This document shows positions 9,501 through 18,193 of a DNA stretch of 64,000 nt, in pieces. This DNA comes from Ignavibacteria bacterium (lineage in GTDB: Bacteria > Bacteroidota > Ignavibacteria > Tepidaquicellales > Tepidaquicellaceae). Numbering within the stretch: the stretch's first letter is position 1; the number at the start of each line of letters is the position of its first letter. The DNA lies in contig JAOADD010000075.1 of assembly GCA_026417495.1 (NCBI GenBank), positions 1 through 64,000 of the forward strand. The letters run 5' to 3'. A model generated the notes under the pieces. The model was not told the DNA's origin. It saw only the letters and a list, made by a program, of their open reading frames with translations, and searched no databases. Both the position numbers and the translations under genes were made by a program.

Positions 9501-10670
9501 AAAAATTAATATTATTTGGATTGCTAATTCTATCAACAAAGATTTATTATTCTTCTGCCCATATATATTTTCATTAGTTGAAAATATTTTGGCAACATAA
9601 ACAATCCATATTAAAAGCAAAGAAAATGTTATAAACAACTCTCCGAGTGACTTCGCTAAGCCAACAAAAGTACCTGTAGCAAAATGTTGAGGATTAAATA
9701 AATCAGATTGTAAAATTTCAGATGGGAATTTAAATATTAACCATAAATATCTTATAAATACTAAAAGTAATAGGGACATCAAAGCTTTTAAAAAATCCAC
9801 TTTATCATTCTTGATTAGTTTCATGCCCCTATAAAATAAGAAACCAATAATTATTGTAATAAATAAAACTAAAATAGAAACGAATTTTGCTACTGTTTCT
9901 TGAAGTTCAGCAGTATAGGTTCGTTTATCATATTGATCTAATATGATAGCTCCAATAACTGAACCATCTATACCATTAATTAACAAAAACTCATTGTCAG
10001 CACCCTTATTCTGTAAAGTACTAAGTTCAATTGATTCAGAATTAATTAGTTTTGGTGAGGATAATCCAATTTTATTTATAATTTGATTTGTTAACCCAAT
10101 ATCAGGGAAAAATTTCTCCTTATTTTTAAAAGTTACATCAAGTAGTGATGCTGTAACTGAAACAGCAACCACATCAGATTCTGCATCTTGAATTGGTGAG
10201 AATATTAGTAAATAGGAATAAAAACCAATATTTTTAATAAAAGAAAAACTCCGACCTGTAAAGCATTTCTGCAATAAATACATATCGGGTAACAATTCCC
10301 TACCCGAAAAAAATAATAGATTAAATTTTCTATCATATATCTCACAACAAAAATCTTCTGACAAATTTAATTTTTCATAAGATGCAAAAATTTTATTAAT
10401 ATCTTTATTTGCAATTGCTTTTTTAATTTCATCAGAGGACAAAATTAAATTTGTATACTTTAATAGAGAAGATTGATATTCATCAAATATTTGTTTACAT
10501 TTTTCTTTTTGTTCAGTTACTTTTTCGCTGTATATATTTGACCACTTAATATCAATTTGCGACTTTAGTCTTTCTTCAAATAATCCAATAACTATAATCC
10601 AAAGTATTAAGAAAACTAAAACCGAAATTAAAATCCAATTAAATTTGTCAAAAAATTTATTGCTATTCAA
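6549..10670 (-). CDS. Giant multi-sensor NtrY-like histidine kinase
   Basis: A 1373-residue membrane histidine kinase. After an N-terminal membrane helix there is an extracytoplasmic segment, then a block of many transmembrane helices (about residues 250-560), a second extracytoplasmic region, two more helices near 860-920, a third sensory region, a helix and a HAMP linker. The catalytic core is C-terminal: the HisKA box VAHEIKNPLTPIKLS with His1156, an N box near 1269-1273, DTGIG near 1301 and a GMGLGLAI G2 box. The HEIKNPLTPI box and architecture resemble NtrY. The start is TTG, 1 bp after the DUF4783 stop. No response regulator is adjacent, so its partner is encoded elsewhere. Confidence 0.85.
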   Translation of the reverse strand: MNSNKFFDKFNWILISVLVFLILWIIVIGLFEERLKSQIDIKWSNIYSEKVTEQKEKCKQIFDEYQSSLLKYTNLILSSDEIKKAIANKDINKIFASYEKLNLSEDFCCEIYDRKFNLLFFSGRELLPDMYLLQKCFTGRSFSFIKNIGFYSYLLIFSPIQDAESDVVAVSVTASLLDVTFKNKEKFFPDIGLTNQIINKIGLSSPKLINSESIELSTLQNKGADNEFLLINGIDGSVIGAIILDQYDKRTYTAELQETVAKFVSILVLFITIIIGFLFYRGMKLIKNDKVDFLKALMSLLLLVFIRYLWLIFKFPSEILQSDLFNPQHFATGTFVGLAKSLGELFITFSLLLIWIVYVAKIFSTNENIYGQKNNKSLLIELAIQIILIFSFILILLLYFSTFKNIITDSNIKFLDKSSIIPSPELLIINLVLLIVTFILIFLNCSLLIISYFRIKKLLNSSLIKRFLFVILFVIFSAISIALSSYLTLKIEKFLDLFIVFVIFVAGYYIVKNAYVQRNLKLFNLKNFYIVILASVILMPIVLLYNLKLKEPDYIESLGKSITNLEEEKAIIILSNVLHDINTDKSIENSILDKSKLQGLAFKLWSESKLISESYNSAIIILDSNKKIVSDFNISPLSIETDSVLKYASIKFFNKPYIFSPPDNDTIVESLEEIDIENTDYDFYPVMFENVTIFKNPIEKYYIGITSIEKSQYKNTQRAKLLGYVLIVLQSDVKNFVTQQQQLFRSQDKDNLLYKLIAKPEVSEFVNSEIETATDIVVAEEVKNFIPEFSNYVFTSKKKNLWKKVYINDEEYNTYFYFAEPKNIDEPNLNTPVRIIALTTKEKDYGVYIFYFFKYILINILIFIIVYILSSLVTSYRLKNIKFSFRNKLFLIFLLISVIPIIALGFYTRAFIINKYDTSTQSQILSDLSLVSEVLSSEKGYPPNVKLLPDTTGRRYKNALERYFIKTDKNFNIFINNKLVSTTSDELFKSDLLSKRLDADAYYNLVLLRKDNFFKNRHIGAITFFEGYKPIFDIGNKISAIVSSVTLFRQNEINEELTETITFIFGSYIIVVILILILVKFFTDRLSKPILILKEATEKVARAEPNIKIDIKRSDELGILVDAFNKMIKDLEVSKEQQKRAEREAAWRDIAMRVAHEIKNPLTPIKLSIQHLSKVFKEMKTREEMQKAVEDTKVIIIREIDRLNKIATDFSNFAKMPTRHYELINVNEVLEEVLTLYSFEERITIIKNLKPDLPLIRADRQELNRIFQNIVKNAFQAILEKGTITANSYFDDKFVYVEIIDTGIGMEEEVLEKLFEPNFSTKSSGMGLGLAITKKSLDDIKASITIESKVNVGTKVILKFHIYIDNNDKAIKK

Positions 10671-10671
10671 A

Positions 10672-11124
10672 TTAGTTTAATATTATTTGTTCCAAATACC
10701 AATTTGTTTCTTTATACTTTAGAGAAATCGATGCATTAATCTTTATATTAGTACTATTTCTCGTATAGACACAGTATCCAATAGCAAAAGCAGAATTAAC
10801 GTTAACAAATGATTTAACATAATAAAAATTGATAATAGAAAAATAATCTAAGAAATCTATCAATATTTGTTCAGCTTGATTAACACTATAGTAGCCCGCA
10901 TCAAAACCAAGAAGATCTAAATATACTTCCGAATCAAAATATCTTGTTATTCTATCAATATTATAATTTTTAAAACCACTTGCAATATTTTCAAATGTTA
11001 ACTTGCACTCCTTGTATTTAATATTATTAGGATACTTTTTATCATTCCACCATTTATCCTGACTAAAAGCATTTAAAGTCAGTATTATTAAGAAAAAAAA
11101 TATGAAATACGACTTCTTATGCAT
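10672..11124 (-). CDS. Secreted DUF4783 protein
   Basis: A 150-residue exported protein with a clear signal peptide (residues 1-21, cleaved after AFSQ). The remainder matches the DUF4783 pattern: a FENIASGFKNYN segment, ITRYFDSEV, then QAEQILIDFL, and a C-terminal sheet. This family is NTF2-like and of unknown role in Bacteroidetes. It is the first gene of the probable operon DUF4783, kinase, Ig-like lipoprotein. The 1-bp spacing to the kinase suggests it acts with that sensor, for example as a periplasmic ligand-binding accessory, though this is inference only. Confidence 0.7.
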   Translation of the reverse strand: MHKKSYFIFFFLIILTLNAFSQDKWWNDKKYPNNIKYKECKLTFENIASGFKNYNIDRITRYFDSEVYLDLLGFDAGYYSVNQAEQILIDFLDYFSIINFYYVKSFVNVNSAFAIGYCVYTRNSTNIKINASISLKYKETNWYLEQIILN

Positions 11125-11197
11125 ATGTAAATTAATTTAATGAAAAGGTATTAAAGTTTAAAGTTTATAAAATCGTAAAATATTATTATATTAATTT

Positions 11198-12418
11198 ATG
11201 TTTTCTAAATTTTTCCAAAGGGATTTCCAAGCAAATGAACTATTTAAGCTAAAAGAAGAAATCCAAAAAGAACTTCACAAAAATAAATCAACTCAAGAGA
11301 AAGAGCCAAAGATAATTGATTTTACAATTTCTAATCCGACAATTTGTAATTTTGATTATTCAATTTATAAACTTGATAAAATATTTTCAAATCCTAATAA
11401 CTATGAATATAAACCTTCTCCAAAAGGTACTGAAGAATTAAGGATAGCTATTGAGGAATATTACAAGGAAAGATTTATTAGTTCAAATGAAAAATTAAAA
11501 TTTGACAAGGACAACTTATTTTTTACATCAGGGACAAGCGAATCATACTCATACTTGTTTAAAATTTTCTGTAATCCAAATGACAATGTTTTAATCCCTA
11601 AACCAGGTTACCCATTAATTTATTACATTGCTGAGATTAATAACATAAAAACAAAATATTATAATATAAAATATAAAAAGGGAATTTGGCAAATAGATTT
11701 CAAAACCCTTGAAAAAGTTATATCAAAAGATACTAAATGCATTATTGCCATTAATCCCAATAATCCGACAGGTAATTATATAAAAAGTGATGAATTTCAG
11801 AGATTGATAAAAATCTGTGAAGAGAAAAAATTACCATTAATTATTGATGAAGTGTTTTATGATTATAGAAAAAGATTTCATCCTAATAGCATTTATCTTG
11901 AACAATTCAAAGAATATAATATACCGATATTTATATTAAATGGTTTATCAAAAATTGCTGCATTACCTCAAGTAAAATTAGGATGGATTTATTTCACAGC
12001 ATCGAATAATCAAAAAGAAAAAATTAGAAAAATTTTGGAATTTATTTGTGATATTTATCTATCAGTAAATACACCCATAACAAATGGTGCACCCGAAATT
12101 TTAAAATCCTATAAAACTATTCAATCTAAAATAAAAGAAAGAATAGAATCAAATTTAAGATATTTAAATAGAGTAGTAAAATCATCTAAGAAGTTAAAAT
12201 TTCTAAATTATGAAGGTGGATGGTACGCTATTATTAAGGTCAAAGATAAAATTGACGATGACTATTTCACTTTAAAAGCATTGAGAGAAAAATATGTTTT
12301 TCTCTATCCTGGATACTTTTATGAATTTGATAAGGACGGATATCTTGTAATTTCTTTGATTATACCCGAAATGGATTTTAGAGAAGGTATTGAAAGGATA
12401 TTACAAATTTGCAATTAG
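11198..12418 (+). CDS. PLP-dependent class I/II aminotransferase
   Basis: Fold-type I aminotransferase of 406 residues. Visible PLP-site residues are Asn187 in NPNNPTG, Asp218 in IIDEVF with Tyr222, and the Schiff-base Lys252 in NGLSKIAALPQ, followed by KLGW. It resembles the alanine/aspartate-type aminotransferases of the family, but the substrate cannot be read from the sequence. Its promoter region is the 73 bp shared with the divergent DUF4783 gene. The 3' end overlaps the convergent glycosyltransferase by 18 bp. Confidence 0.83.
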   Translation: MFSKFFQRDFQANELFKLKEEIQKELHKNKSTQEKEPKIIDFTISNPTICNFDYSIYKLDKIFSNPNNYEYKPSPKGTEELRIAIEEYYKERFISSNEKLKFDKDNLFFTSGTSESYSYLFKIFCNPNDNVLIPKPGYPLIYYIAEINNIKTKYYNIKYKKGIWQIDFKTLEKVISKDTKCIIAINPNNPTGNYIKSDEFQRLIKICEEKKLPLIIDEVFYDYRKRFHPNSIYLEQFKEYNIPIFILNGLSKIAALPQVKLGWIYFTASNNQKEKIRKILEFICDIYLSVNTPITNGAPEILKSYKTIQSKIKERIESNLRYLNRVVKSSKKLKFLNYEGGWYAIIKVKDKIDDDYFTLKALREKYVFLYPGYFYEFDKDGYLVISLIIPEMDFREGIERILQICN

Positions 12419-13525
12419 TTTCTCATAACTCTCACACTCTTTTTGATGAGAATATATGTAAGAAAATTGAATACTTGATTGCAAAATTTTATTTTTAAAA
12501 TAATCATAATTTTCCTGCAAATACAAGATTTTCTCTACAAGCTGACCAGTATTGTTAGGTTCATATAATAACTCCATGCACACATCTTGCAGAATTTCTC
12601 TTGTCCCACCTGTATTAGTACCAATGACAGGAATAGTGGAAATTATAGCTTCTATAGTATTTTGGCCATAAGTTTCAAATTCAGTAGCAATAATTAGAGA
12701 ATCAATTGCATTATAAAAAATTGATATATCTTCAATGTAATCTTTAAAGAATATATAATTAAAGAGTTCTTTTTCCTGTACTAAATCATATAAATATTTT
12801 AGATATTGTTGTCCTTCATTCAAAGTTGGTTTCCCAAGAATATACAAAAATATTTTTTTGTCAAATTCTTTTATAATTTTTTCCAAAGCATTAATTACAA
12901 AATGCTGATTTTTCTGAATATCAATTCTAGCATTCATACCTATAATGAAACCTTTTTCAGGTAACCCTAAAATTTTTCTTGACTGAGTCTTATTGATTTT
13001 ATTTTGTATTAATTTATTGACATCAGAACTGTGTTTAATTACTTCAATTTTATTTTCAGAAATTGTTGTTTTCTCAAGGGTCTGTAATTTCAAATACTCT
13101 AATGGTACTATCCATTTATCTACATTTGAAAATATAAATCTATGATACAAATCTCTTTTCTTGACGCCAATCTGCATATGTAAAATGTAAATTAGACTTA
13201 ATCTCTTTCTATAAAATTTCTTTAGCAATACAGCAAAGTTTAAATCATTATTATCACTAACGAAAATTATATCTGGTTCAATTGATTTTATTAAGTTTAA
13301 TGCTTTTCTAAGTTTAATTATGTCGAAATATTTTTTGGGCTTTTCAATTGAATAAACTCTCAAATTTCTTTTTTCAGCTTCATCAATAACTTTTGTGTCT
13401 TTCGCTCCTAATATATTAATATCCCACCCTCTCTCTTGCATCCACTTACAAAATTCTATTGAATGTAGCTCAAGTCCCCCAAAAGCTGATGAGAGAAGTA
13501 TAAATAATAGTTTTTTTCTTTTCAT
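12401..13525 (-). CDS. GT4-type glycosyltransferase
   Basis: A 374-residue retaining glycosyltransferase with two Rossmann halves (GT-B fold). The N-terminus has the nucleotide-sugar family's GGLE acceptor-loop motif near residues 16-19. The C-terminal half has GMNARIDIQKNQ (Arg200 and Lys205) and the EX7E motif at Glu284 and Glu292, followed by GTNTGGTREIL. These are the donor-phosphate and sugar-binding elements of family GT4. The substrate is unknown. It stands alone without other polysaccharide genes, so a lipid or envelope glycan role is only a guess. Confidence 0.83.
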   Translation of the reverse strand: MKRKKLLFILLSSAFGGLELHSIEFCKWMQERGWDINILGAKDTKVIDEAEKRNLRVYSIEKPKKYFDIIKLRKALNLIKSIEPDIIFVSDNNDLNFAVLLKKFYRKRLSLIYILHMQIGVKKRDLYHRFIFSNVDKWIVPLEYLKLQTLEKTTISENKIEVIKHSSDVNKLIQNKINKTQSRKILGLPEKGFIIGMNARIDIQKNQHFVINALEKIIKEFDKKIFLYILGKPTLNEGQQYLKYLYDLVQEKELFNYIFFKDYIEDISIFYNAIDSLIIATEFETYGQNTIEAIISTIPVIGTNTGGTREILQDVCMELLYEPNNTGQLVEKILYLQENYDYFKNKILQSSIQFSYIYSHQKECESYEKLIANL

Positions 13526-13606
13526 TAATATGAAAACAGATTATAGTTTACAATATATTCATCTTATATTGTTGTTTAAATGATGAAAATTTGATATATT
13601 TACAAT

Positions 13607-14104
13607 ATGAAAAAGATAAAATTAATATTACTAATATTTAGCGTTTTAATTTTTATCGGAAATTCTTATCCACAATATAAAACTCCATATGGAAATCCAT
13701 TGAACGAGAATACGAATTATATTCTTGGGTTCATTAACCCAAAAAATTTTTCAATGAAGCATTCCTTTGGAGTCTCTATATTATCTTCAAGATATGGAAC
13801 AATCTCCTTGACTTCTTATATAAATACACTTAGCTACAAAATTTCCGATAAGCTTTTTATGTCTGCAGATGTTGAGCTAAGTTACTCACCATATGTAAGT
13901 TCAGCATTCGGCAAAAGTTACTCAAAACTACTTCAAGATGAATTTACAGGAATTAGGCTTTCAAGATTGAATTTGGATTATAAGATTTCAGATAATTCCT
14001 ATATAAAATTTGAATTCAGGAACTTAAAAAATTATTATTTCGATCCTTATTACTACAATAACTACGGAATTTATGATAATCGATTTTACGATACTCAACC
14101 ATAA
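13607..14104 (+). CDS. Secreted Tyr-rich protein, possible small outer membrane protein
   Basis: No recognised family. It is 165 residues with a signal peptide (about 1-22, ending NSYPQ). The mature part alternates polar and hydrophobic residues in stretches such as LMSADVELSYSPY and YIKFEFRNL, typical of beta-barrel strands, then ends in a Tyr/Asn-rich tail. The ATG at 13607 is only 4 nt after a TATATTTAC element. It precedes the LytR_C gene by 66 bp and may be transcribed separately. Confidence 0.55.
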   Translation: MKKIKLILLIFSVLIFIGNSYPQYKTPYGNPLNENTNYILGFINPKNFSMKHSFGVSILSSRYGTISLTSYINTLSYKISDKLFMSADVELSYSPYVSSAFGKSYSKLLQDEFTGIRLSRLNLDYKISDNSYIKFEFRNLKNYYFDPYYYNNYGIYDNRFYDTQP

Positions 14105-14170
14105 AAAATATATTAAAAAAATTTTTTTTAATTCAAAAAGTAAAATTCTTAAAAGGGGCAACCTTATAAA

Positions 14171-14641
14171 TTGAAAAACTATAAGGGTACATTTTTAAAT
14201 ATTACTATTTTAATACTTCTGCTCATTTGTGGTTATTTGATATACTCCTTAATATTTTCTTCAAAGAGTGTAAAAGATGTTCAAGTTAGTAACATGACTG
14301 ATACAAATTTTAAAATCACTGACATCAACATAAAACCAACAGCAGAAGTTTTAAATGGCTGTGGGGAGAAAAAATTAGCTTCCTTATTCACAAACTATTT
14401 AATAGAGAAAGGTGTTGATGTTAAAAACAGTGGTAATTATATAACAGATACTGTACAAAAGACATTAATCTTACTTAGAGGTAAAAATTATGAAAAGGCA
14501 AAATTAGTCGCGAATGTAATTGGAATAGATTCTACAAGGATAATTCAAAATTATAATAAGGACTTACAACTTGATGTTACAATAATAATTGGTAAGGATT
14601 TTTATACATTAAAACCATATTTATATCAGAATAAAAAATAA
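14171..14641 (+). CDS. LytR C-terminal (LytR_C) domain protein
   Basis: A 156-residue protein with one N-terminal membrane anchor (about residues 9-30) and a periplasmic LytR_C domain. The domain signature is AEVLNGCGEKKLASLFTNYL, followed by GVDVKNSGN, and a C-terminal DVTIIIGKD strand. LytR_C domains often follow LCP phosphotransferase domains, but here it stands alone, as is common in Bacteroidetes and Chlorobi next to rsfS. The start is TTG, with AAGGGG about 12 nt upstream. The next gene begins 1 bp after its stop. Confidence 0.8.
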   Translation: MKNYKGTFLNITILILLLICGYLIYSLIFSSKSVKDVQVSNMTDTNFKITDINIKPTAEVLNGCGEKKLASLFTNYLIEKGVDVKNSGNYITDTVQKTLILLRGKNYEKAKLVANVIGIDSTRIIQNYNKDLQLDVTIIIGKDFYTLKPYLYQNKK

Positions 14642-14642
14642 T

Positions 14643-15014
14643 ATGCCAAGAAAAAGAAAACTAGATGACCCAAAAAATTTAGCTGAATATATTTCAAAAT
14701 TAATTTTACAGAAAAAAGGTGAAGATATACAAATATTCGATCTCAGGAAAATAACATCAATCACTGACTTTTTTGTAATATGCACAGCAACTTCTGATGT
14801 TCATACAAAAGCAATAGCGGATTTTATCTCAGAAGAGGCAAAAAAGAAAGGTTATAAACCATGGCATAGCGAGGGATATACAAATTTAAGTTGGGTATTA
14901 ATAGATTTTGTGGATGTTGTCGTTCACATTTTTTTAAAAGAAACAAGAAAATATTACAACCTTGAAGGTTTATGGGGTGATGCAGAAATAACATACATAA
15001 AAGATGAAATTTAA
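14643..15014 (+). CDS. rsfS: Ribosome silencing factor RsfS
   Basis: RsfS/YbeB/iojap family protein, which binds uL14 on the 50S subunit and blocks subunit joining when nutrients are low. It is 123 residues, the usual length. The sequence shows the family's core: KGEDIQIFDLRKITSITDFFVICTA, HTKAIADFI, GYKPWHSEG and WVLIDFVDVVVHIF with the LEGLWGDAE end. It is tightly packed between the LytR_C gene and pdxA, 1-2 bp on each side. Confidence 0.95.
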   Translation: MPRKRKLDDPKNLAEYISKLILQKKGEDIQIFDLRKITSITDFFVICTATSDVHTKAIADFISEEAKKKGYKPWHSEGYTNLSWVLIDFVDVVVHIFLKETRKYYNLEGLWGDAEITYIKDEI

Positions 15015-15016
15015 AA

Positions 15017-15982
15017 ATGAAACCTAAAATAGGTATAACAATAGGAGACCCAAATGGTATAGGAGCAGAGCTGATTTTAAAATTATTAAATTATAAAAAT
15101 ATTAAAAATTTTGGTAAACTTATAATAATAACTCCTAAATCAATTCTGGATTATTACTCTAAAAAGTTAAAAATAATAATTCCATCAGATATAGAAATTT
15201 TAGAATTTGAAATTCCTAAGAAATTCAAACTCACCCCAGGAAAAATAGATAAATATGCAGGTTATATTGCAGGTAAATCTATTTGCACAGCAATAGATTT
15301 GATAAAAAGCAGAAAAATAGATTCTATTCTTACAATGCCTATTTCCAAAATTGCATTACAAGCAGGAGGTTATAAATATTCAGGGCATACAGAAATGTTG
15401 AAAATCCTAAGCAAATCCCCCGATACATTTATGTTCATGTATTATAATAAAAGAATATACTGCCCTCTCACAATACATATTCCATTAAGTCAAATTTCTA
15501 GAACATTATCTAAAAATTTTCTTTTTAAAAAAATTAGTAATATATATAAAGAGACAACAAAACTTTATTCCTCAAGAAATATCAGAGCTGCTGTCTTATC
15601 GCTAAACCCGCATTCAGGTGAAAATAATACATTAGGAATAGAAGAATCAAAAATAATAATACCTGCTATCAAACAATTAAACAACATTGGAATTAAAATT
15701 GAAGGGCCTTTCGCTCCAGATGGTTTTTTTGGTTTCAAAAAATTCAGAAACTTTGATTTAATAATAGGAATGTATCATGACCAAATTATGATACCTTTTA
15801 AGTTAATCTCAGGAATAAAGGGTGTTAATATCACCGCTGGTCTAAAATTCATTCGAACATCTCCTGCACATGGAACTGCTTTTGATATTGCTGGTAAAGG
15901 AATTGCAAACCCAATTGGAACAATACAAGCTTTAAAAATTAATTACCAATTAACAAAGAAACTAATGACGAATTATGTATAA
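15017..15982 (+). CDS. pdxA: 4-hydroxythreonine-4-phosphate dehydrogenase
   Basis: PdxA oxidises 4-phosphohydroxy-L-threonine in the DXP-dependent pyridoxal phosphate pathway. It opens with GITIGDPNGIG. The three zinc-binding histidines correspond to His154 (LTIHIPL), His199 (LNPHSGE) and His254 (MYHDQ), at the same relative spacing as in E. coli PdxA. The substrate-binding GHTEML is at 123-128 and RTSPAHGTAFDIAGKG near 280-295. At 321 residues it is of normal length. The stop overlaps ftsE by 8 bp, giving translational coupling. Confidence 0.95.
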   Translation: MKPKIGITIGDPNGIGAELILKLLNYKNIKNFGKLIIITPKSILDYYSKKLKIIIPSDIEILEFEIPKKFKLTPGKIDKYAGYIAGKSICTAIDLIKSRKIDSILTMPISKIALQAGGYKYSGHTEMLKILSKSPDTFMFMYYNKRIYCPLTIHIPLSQISRTLSKNFLFKKISNIYKETTKLYSSRNIRAAVLSLNPHSGENNTLGIEESKIIIPAIKQLNNIGIKIEGPFAPDGFFGFKKFRNFDLIIGMYHDQIMIPFKLISGIKGVNITAGLKFIRTSPAHGTAFDIAGKGIANPIGTIQALKINYQLTKKLMTNYV

Positions 15983-16655
15983 TACAATATTACAGTTTAA
16001 AAATGTCAAATTCAGTTACCATTCAAAACCAATTTTTGATGATGCTAATATAGAAATAAAAGAAGGTGAATTTGTTTTTTTAGTTGGTGAAAGTGGAATC
16101 GGAAAAACAACAATGCTTAAATTAATATACTTTGACCTTTTCCCAGAGAAAGGAGAAATAATTTTTGATAATTATAAATCATCAGAATTAGATAAAAGCG
16201 ATATACCAGAGATTCGGCAAAAATTAGGTATAATATTTCAGGATTTTAAATTATTAAATGACAGAAATGTTTATGAAAATATAGCTTTGCCACTCTATAT
16301 TTCAGGGGAAAAGAAAGAAACTATAAAAAGAAAGGTATATGATGTAGCATCATTAGTAGGATTAATGAACCGTCTTAATGAAATGCCATACGATATTTCT
16401 GGAGGAGAGCAGCAAAGAGTTGCAATAGCAAGAGCACTTGTAAACGACCCACTTTTTTTATTAGCAGATGAACCAACGGGGAACCTTGATCCGTTTATAG
16501 CATTAGATATAATAAAACTTCTTCTAAAAATAAATATGAATGGCACTTCAATAATTGTCGCTACCCACAATTTTGAAATTGTAAAAAGATTCCAAAATAG
16601 AAGAATAATTCAAATCAAAGATAAAAAATTATACGATGTTAGGGTGAAAACTTAA
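15975..16655 (+). CDS. ftsE: FtsE-like ABC transporter ATPase
   Basis: A 226-residue ABC ATPase. Walker A GESGIGKTT is at 38-46, the ISGGEQQRVAIARAL signature near 140-154, and Walker B LLADEPTGNLDP follows, with the switch His in ATHN. The short length and the IIFQDFKLL Q-loop region match FtsE, the division-associated ATPase that with FtsX controls cell-wall hydrolases; LolD/MacB-type ATPases look similar. No FtsX-like permease is next to it, so the identification rests on the ATPase alone. It ends 1 bp from the convergent TPR gene. Confidence 0.75.
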   Translation: MYNTILQFKNVKFSYHSKPIFDDANIEIKEGEFVFLVGESGIGKTTMLKLIYFDLFPEKGEIIFDNYKSSELDKSDIPEIRQKLGIIFQDFKLLNDRNVYENIALPLYISGEKKETIKRKVYDVASLVGLMNRLNEMPYDISGGEQQRVAIARALVNDPLFLLADEPTGNLDPFIALDIIKLLLKINMNGTSIIVATHNFEIVKRFQNRRIIQIKDKKLYDVRVKT

Positions 16656-16656
16656 C

Positions 16657-18069
16657 TTACTGATCCATTAAAAAATCCAATACTTTCTTCCAATCTTTAT
16701 TAAAATCAAATTCAAATCTATCCTCAGGTTTTAATTCAAACCCCCTTAAAACCATTTCAATTCCTTTCTCAAGTTCTTTTTGAAGAAAGTAAACTTTTGC
16801 TTTTGAATAATAAATTTCTGCATAATCCGATTTTAAAAATATCAATGAATCAAGTATTGCTAATGCTTTTTTTAACTCTTTATGCTCAATTAATGCATCA
16901 ACATAATCTAGCCATATTGAATAATTTTGTGGTTCTATCACTAGAGCATTTTTATAACTTTCGAAAGCGTCTTCATATTTTTTTAATATTCTTTCAGTAT
17001 CTGCTTTCGATATCCAAATATCTACTTTATTTTTATTTAATATCGCAGCTGAGTTATAATCATTTAAAGCTCTATAAAATAATCCAAGATTATAATAGCA
17101 ATTCCCTCTTAAATAAAATGGACGCCATGAGTCTGGTGAAAGTTTTATTATGGAATCATAATTTATAATTGCTTTATAATATTCACCTATTAGAAAATAA
17201 AGTTCTGCAAGGTCAGAATAATAAAGTATCTCATTTTTAGCAATGCTAATAGCTTTTTCATAAAATTCTATTGCTCTAAAATACCTACCTAAATAATAAT
17301 TACACTTTCCAGAGTAATAATATGCATAGTGATAATTTTCATCTATTGAGATACACATTTCGAATGCATCAATAGCTTTCAATAATCTGTCGCTTTCATA
17401 ATAAACCCTCCCTAAATAAAACCAAGAATTATAGTTAAAAGGTTTAACATCAAGATATTTTTTATAAAAATATTCAGCAAGGGTTAAATTCTCTAAACAA
17501 TAGTAGCAATATGCAAGTTCGTTAAATACATCTGTGTAATTTTCATTCAGTTCTAAAACTTTTTTAAAACACTCAATCGCATATTCATATTCACCTTCCT
17601 CAGCATGACAGATTCCTAAATGATAATAAATGTAATAATTATCAGGTTCAATCTCGAGTGCTTCTTCAAAAGTCAAAACTGCATAATGATACTGATCGAT
17701 TAAATCAAGTAATAATGCTTTATCAATTAAAATTTCTACATCACCTGGATTAAGACTCAATGCTTTTTCATAACATTCTAATGCTTCTTCATACCTTTTC
17801 AGCCCTTCAAGAGCGATACCTCTAAAGTGATAAGTTTCAGGTGAAAGAGGGTTTATTTCTAATAAAATATCTATTAATTTAAGTGCTTTTTCAAATTGTT
17901 CTTCATCAATGAAAAAGTCAACAAGTCCCTCAATTGCCCCAAACTCAATCAAACTTAAATTTCTCTTTAAATAGGATAAAAACTCATCAAAATTAGAGGC
18001 AATGCGATTTTTCTCTTCCTCGCTTTTAAAAAACTCTTCGTTATTCAGTAAACTTAAATAATCTTCCAT
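16657..18069 (-). CDS. Tetratricopeptide repeat protein
   Basis: A cytoplasmic protein of about 470 residues made almost entirely of TPRs, with 12 or so repeats from about residue 45 to 460. Examples are ALECYEKALSLNPGDVEI, AIECFKKVLELNENYTDV and AFESYKNALVIEPQNYSI. There is no signal peptide, membrane helix or enzyme domain, so it is probably a scaffold. An upstream TTG at 18084 is in frame, but the ATG at 18069 is preferred because AAGGAAA sits about 6 nt upstream. A 125-bp AT-rich gap separates it from the divergent propeller lipoprotein. Confidence 0.85.
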   Translation of the reverse strand: MEDYLSLLNNEEFFKSEEEKNRIASNFDEFLSYLKRNLSLIEFGAIEGLVDFFIDEEQFEKALKLIDILLEINPLSPETYHFRGIALEGLKRYEEALECYEKALSLNPGDVEILIDKALLLDLIDQYHYAVLTFEEALEIEPDNYYIYYHLGICHAEEGEYEYAIECFKKVLELNENYTDVFNELAYCYYCLENLTLAEYFYKKYLDVKPFNYNSWFYLGRVYYESDRLLKAIDAFEMCISIDENYHYAYYYSGKCNYYLGRYFRAIEFYEKAISIAKNEILYYSDLAELYFLIGEYYKAIINYDSIIKLSPDSWRPFYLRGNCYYNLGLFYRALNDYNSAAILNKNKVDIWISKADTERILKKYEDAFESYKNALVIEPQNYSIWLDYVDALIEHKELKKALAILDSLIFLKSDYAEIYYSKAKVYFLQKELEKGIEMVLRGFELKPEDRFEFDFNKDWKKVLDFLMDQ

Positions 18070-18193
18070 TTCATTTCCTTTCAAAAAATAAATTATATAA
18101 AAAGTAATTTTAAGTCAAGTAATATATTTTTTTTAAGAAAAAAAATTATATTTACTCATTGATTTTTATTGATAATATTATAATAATTATTTA

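Noticed and set aside
15975-16655. An ftsEX operon
   Set aside because: Only the ATPase is present. The next gene is a convergent TPR gene, and no FtsX-like permease is seen.
18070-18084. Upstream TTG start of the TPR gene
   Set aside because: The ATG 15 nt downstream has a purine-rich AAGGAAA at the right distance, and the five extra residues do not add to the fold.
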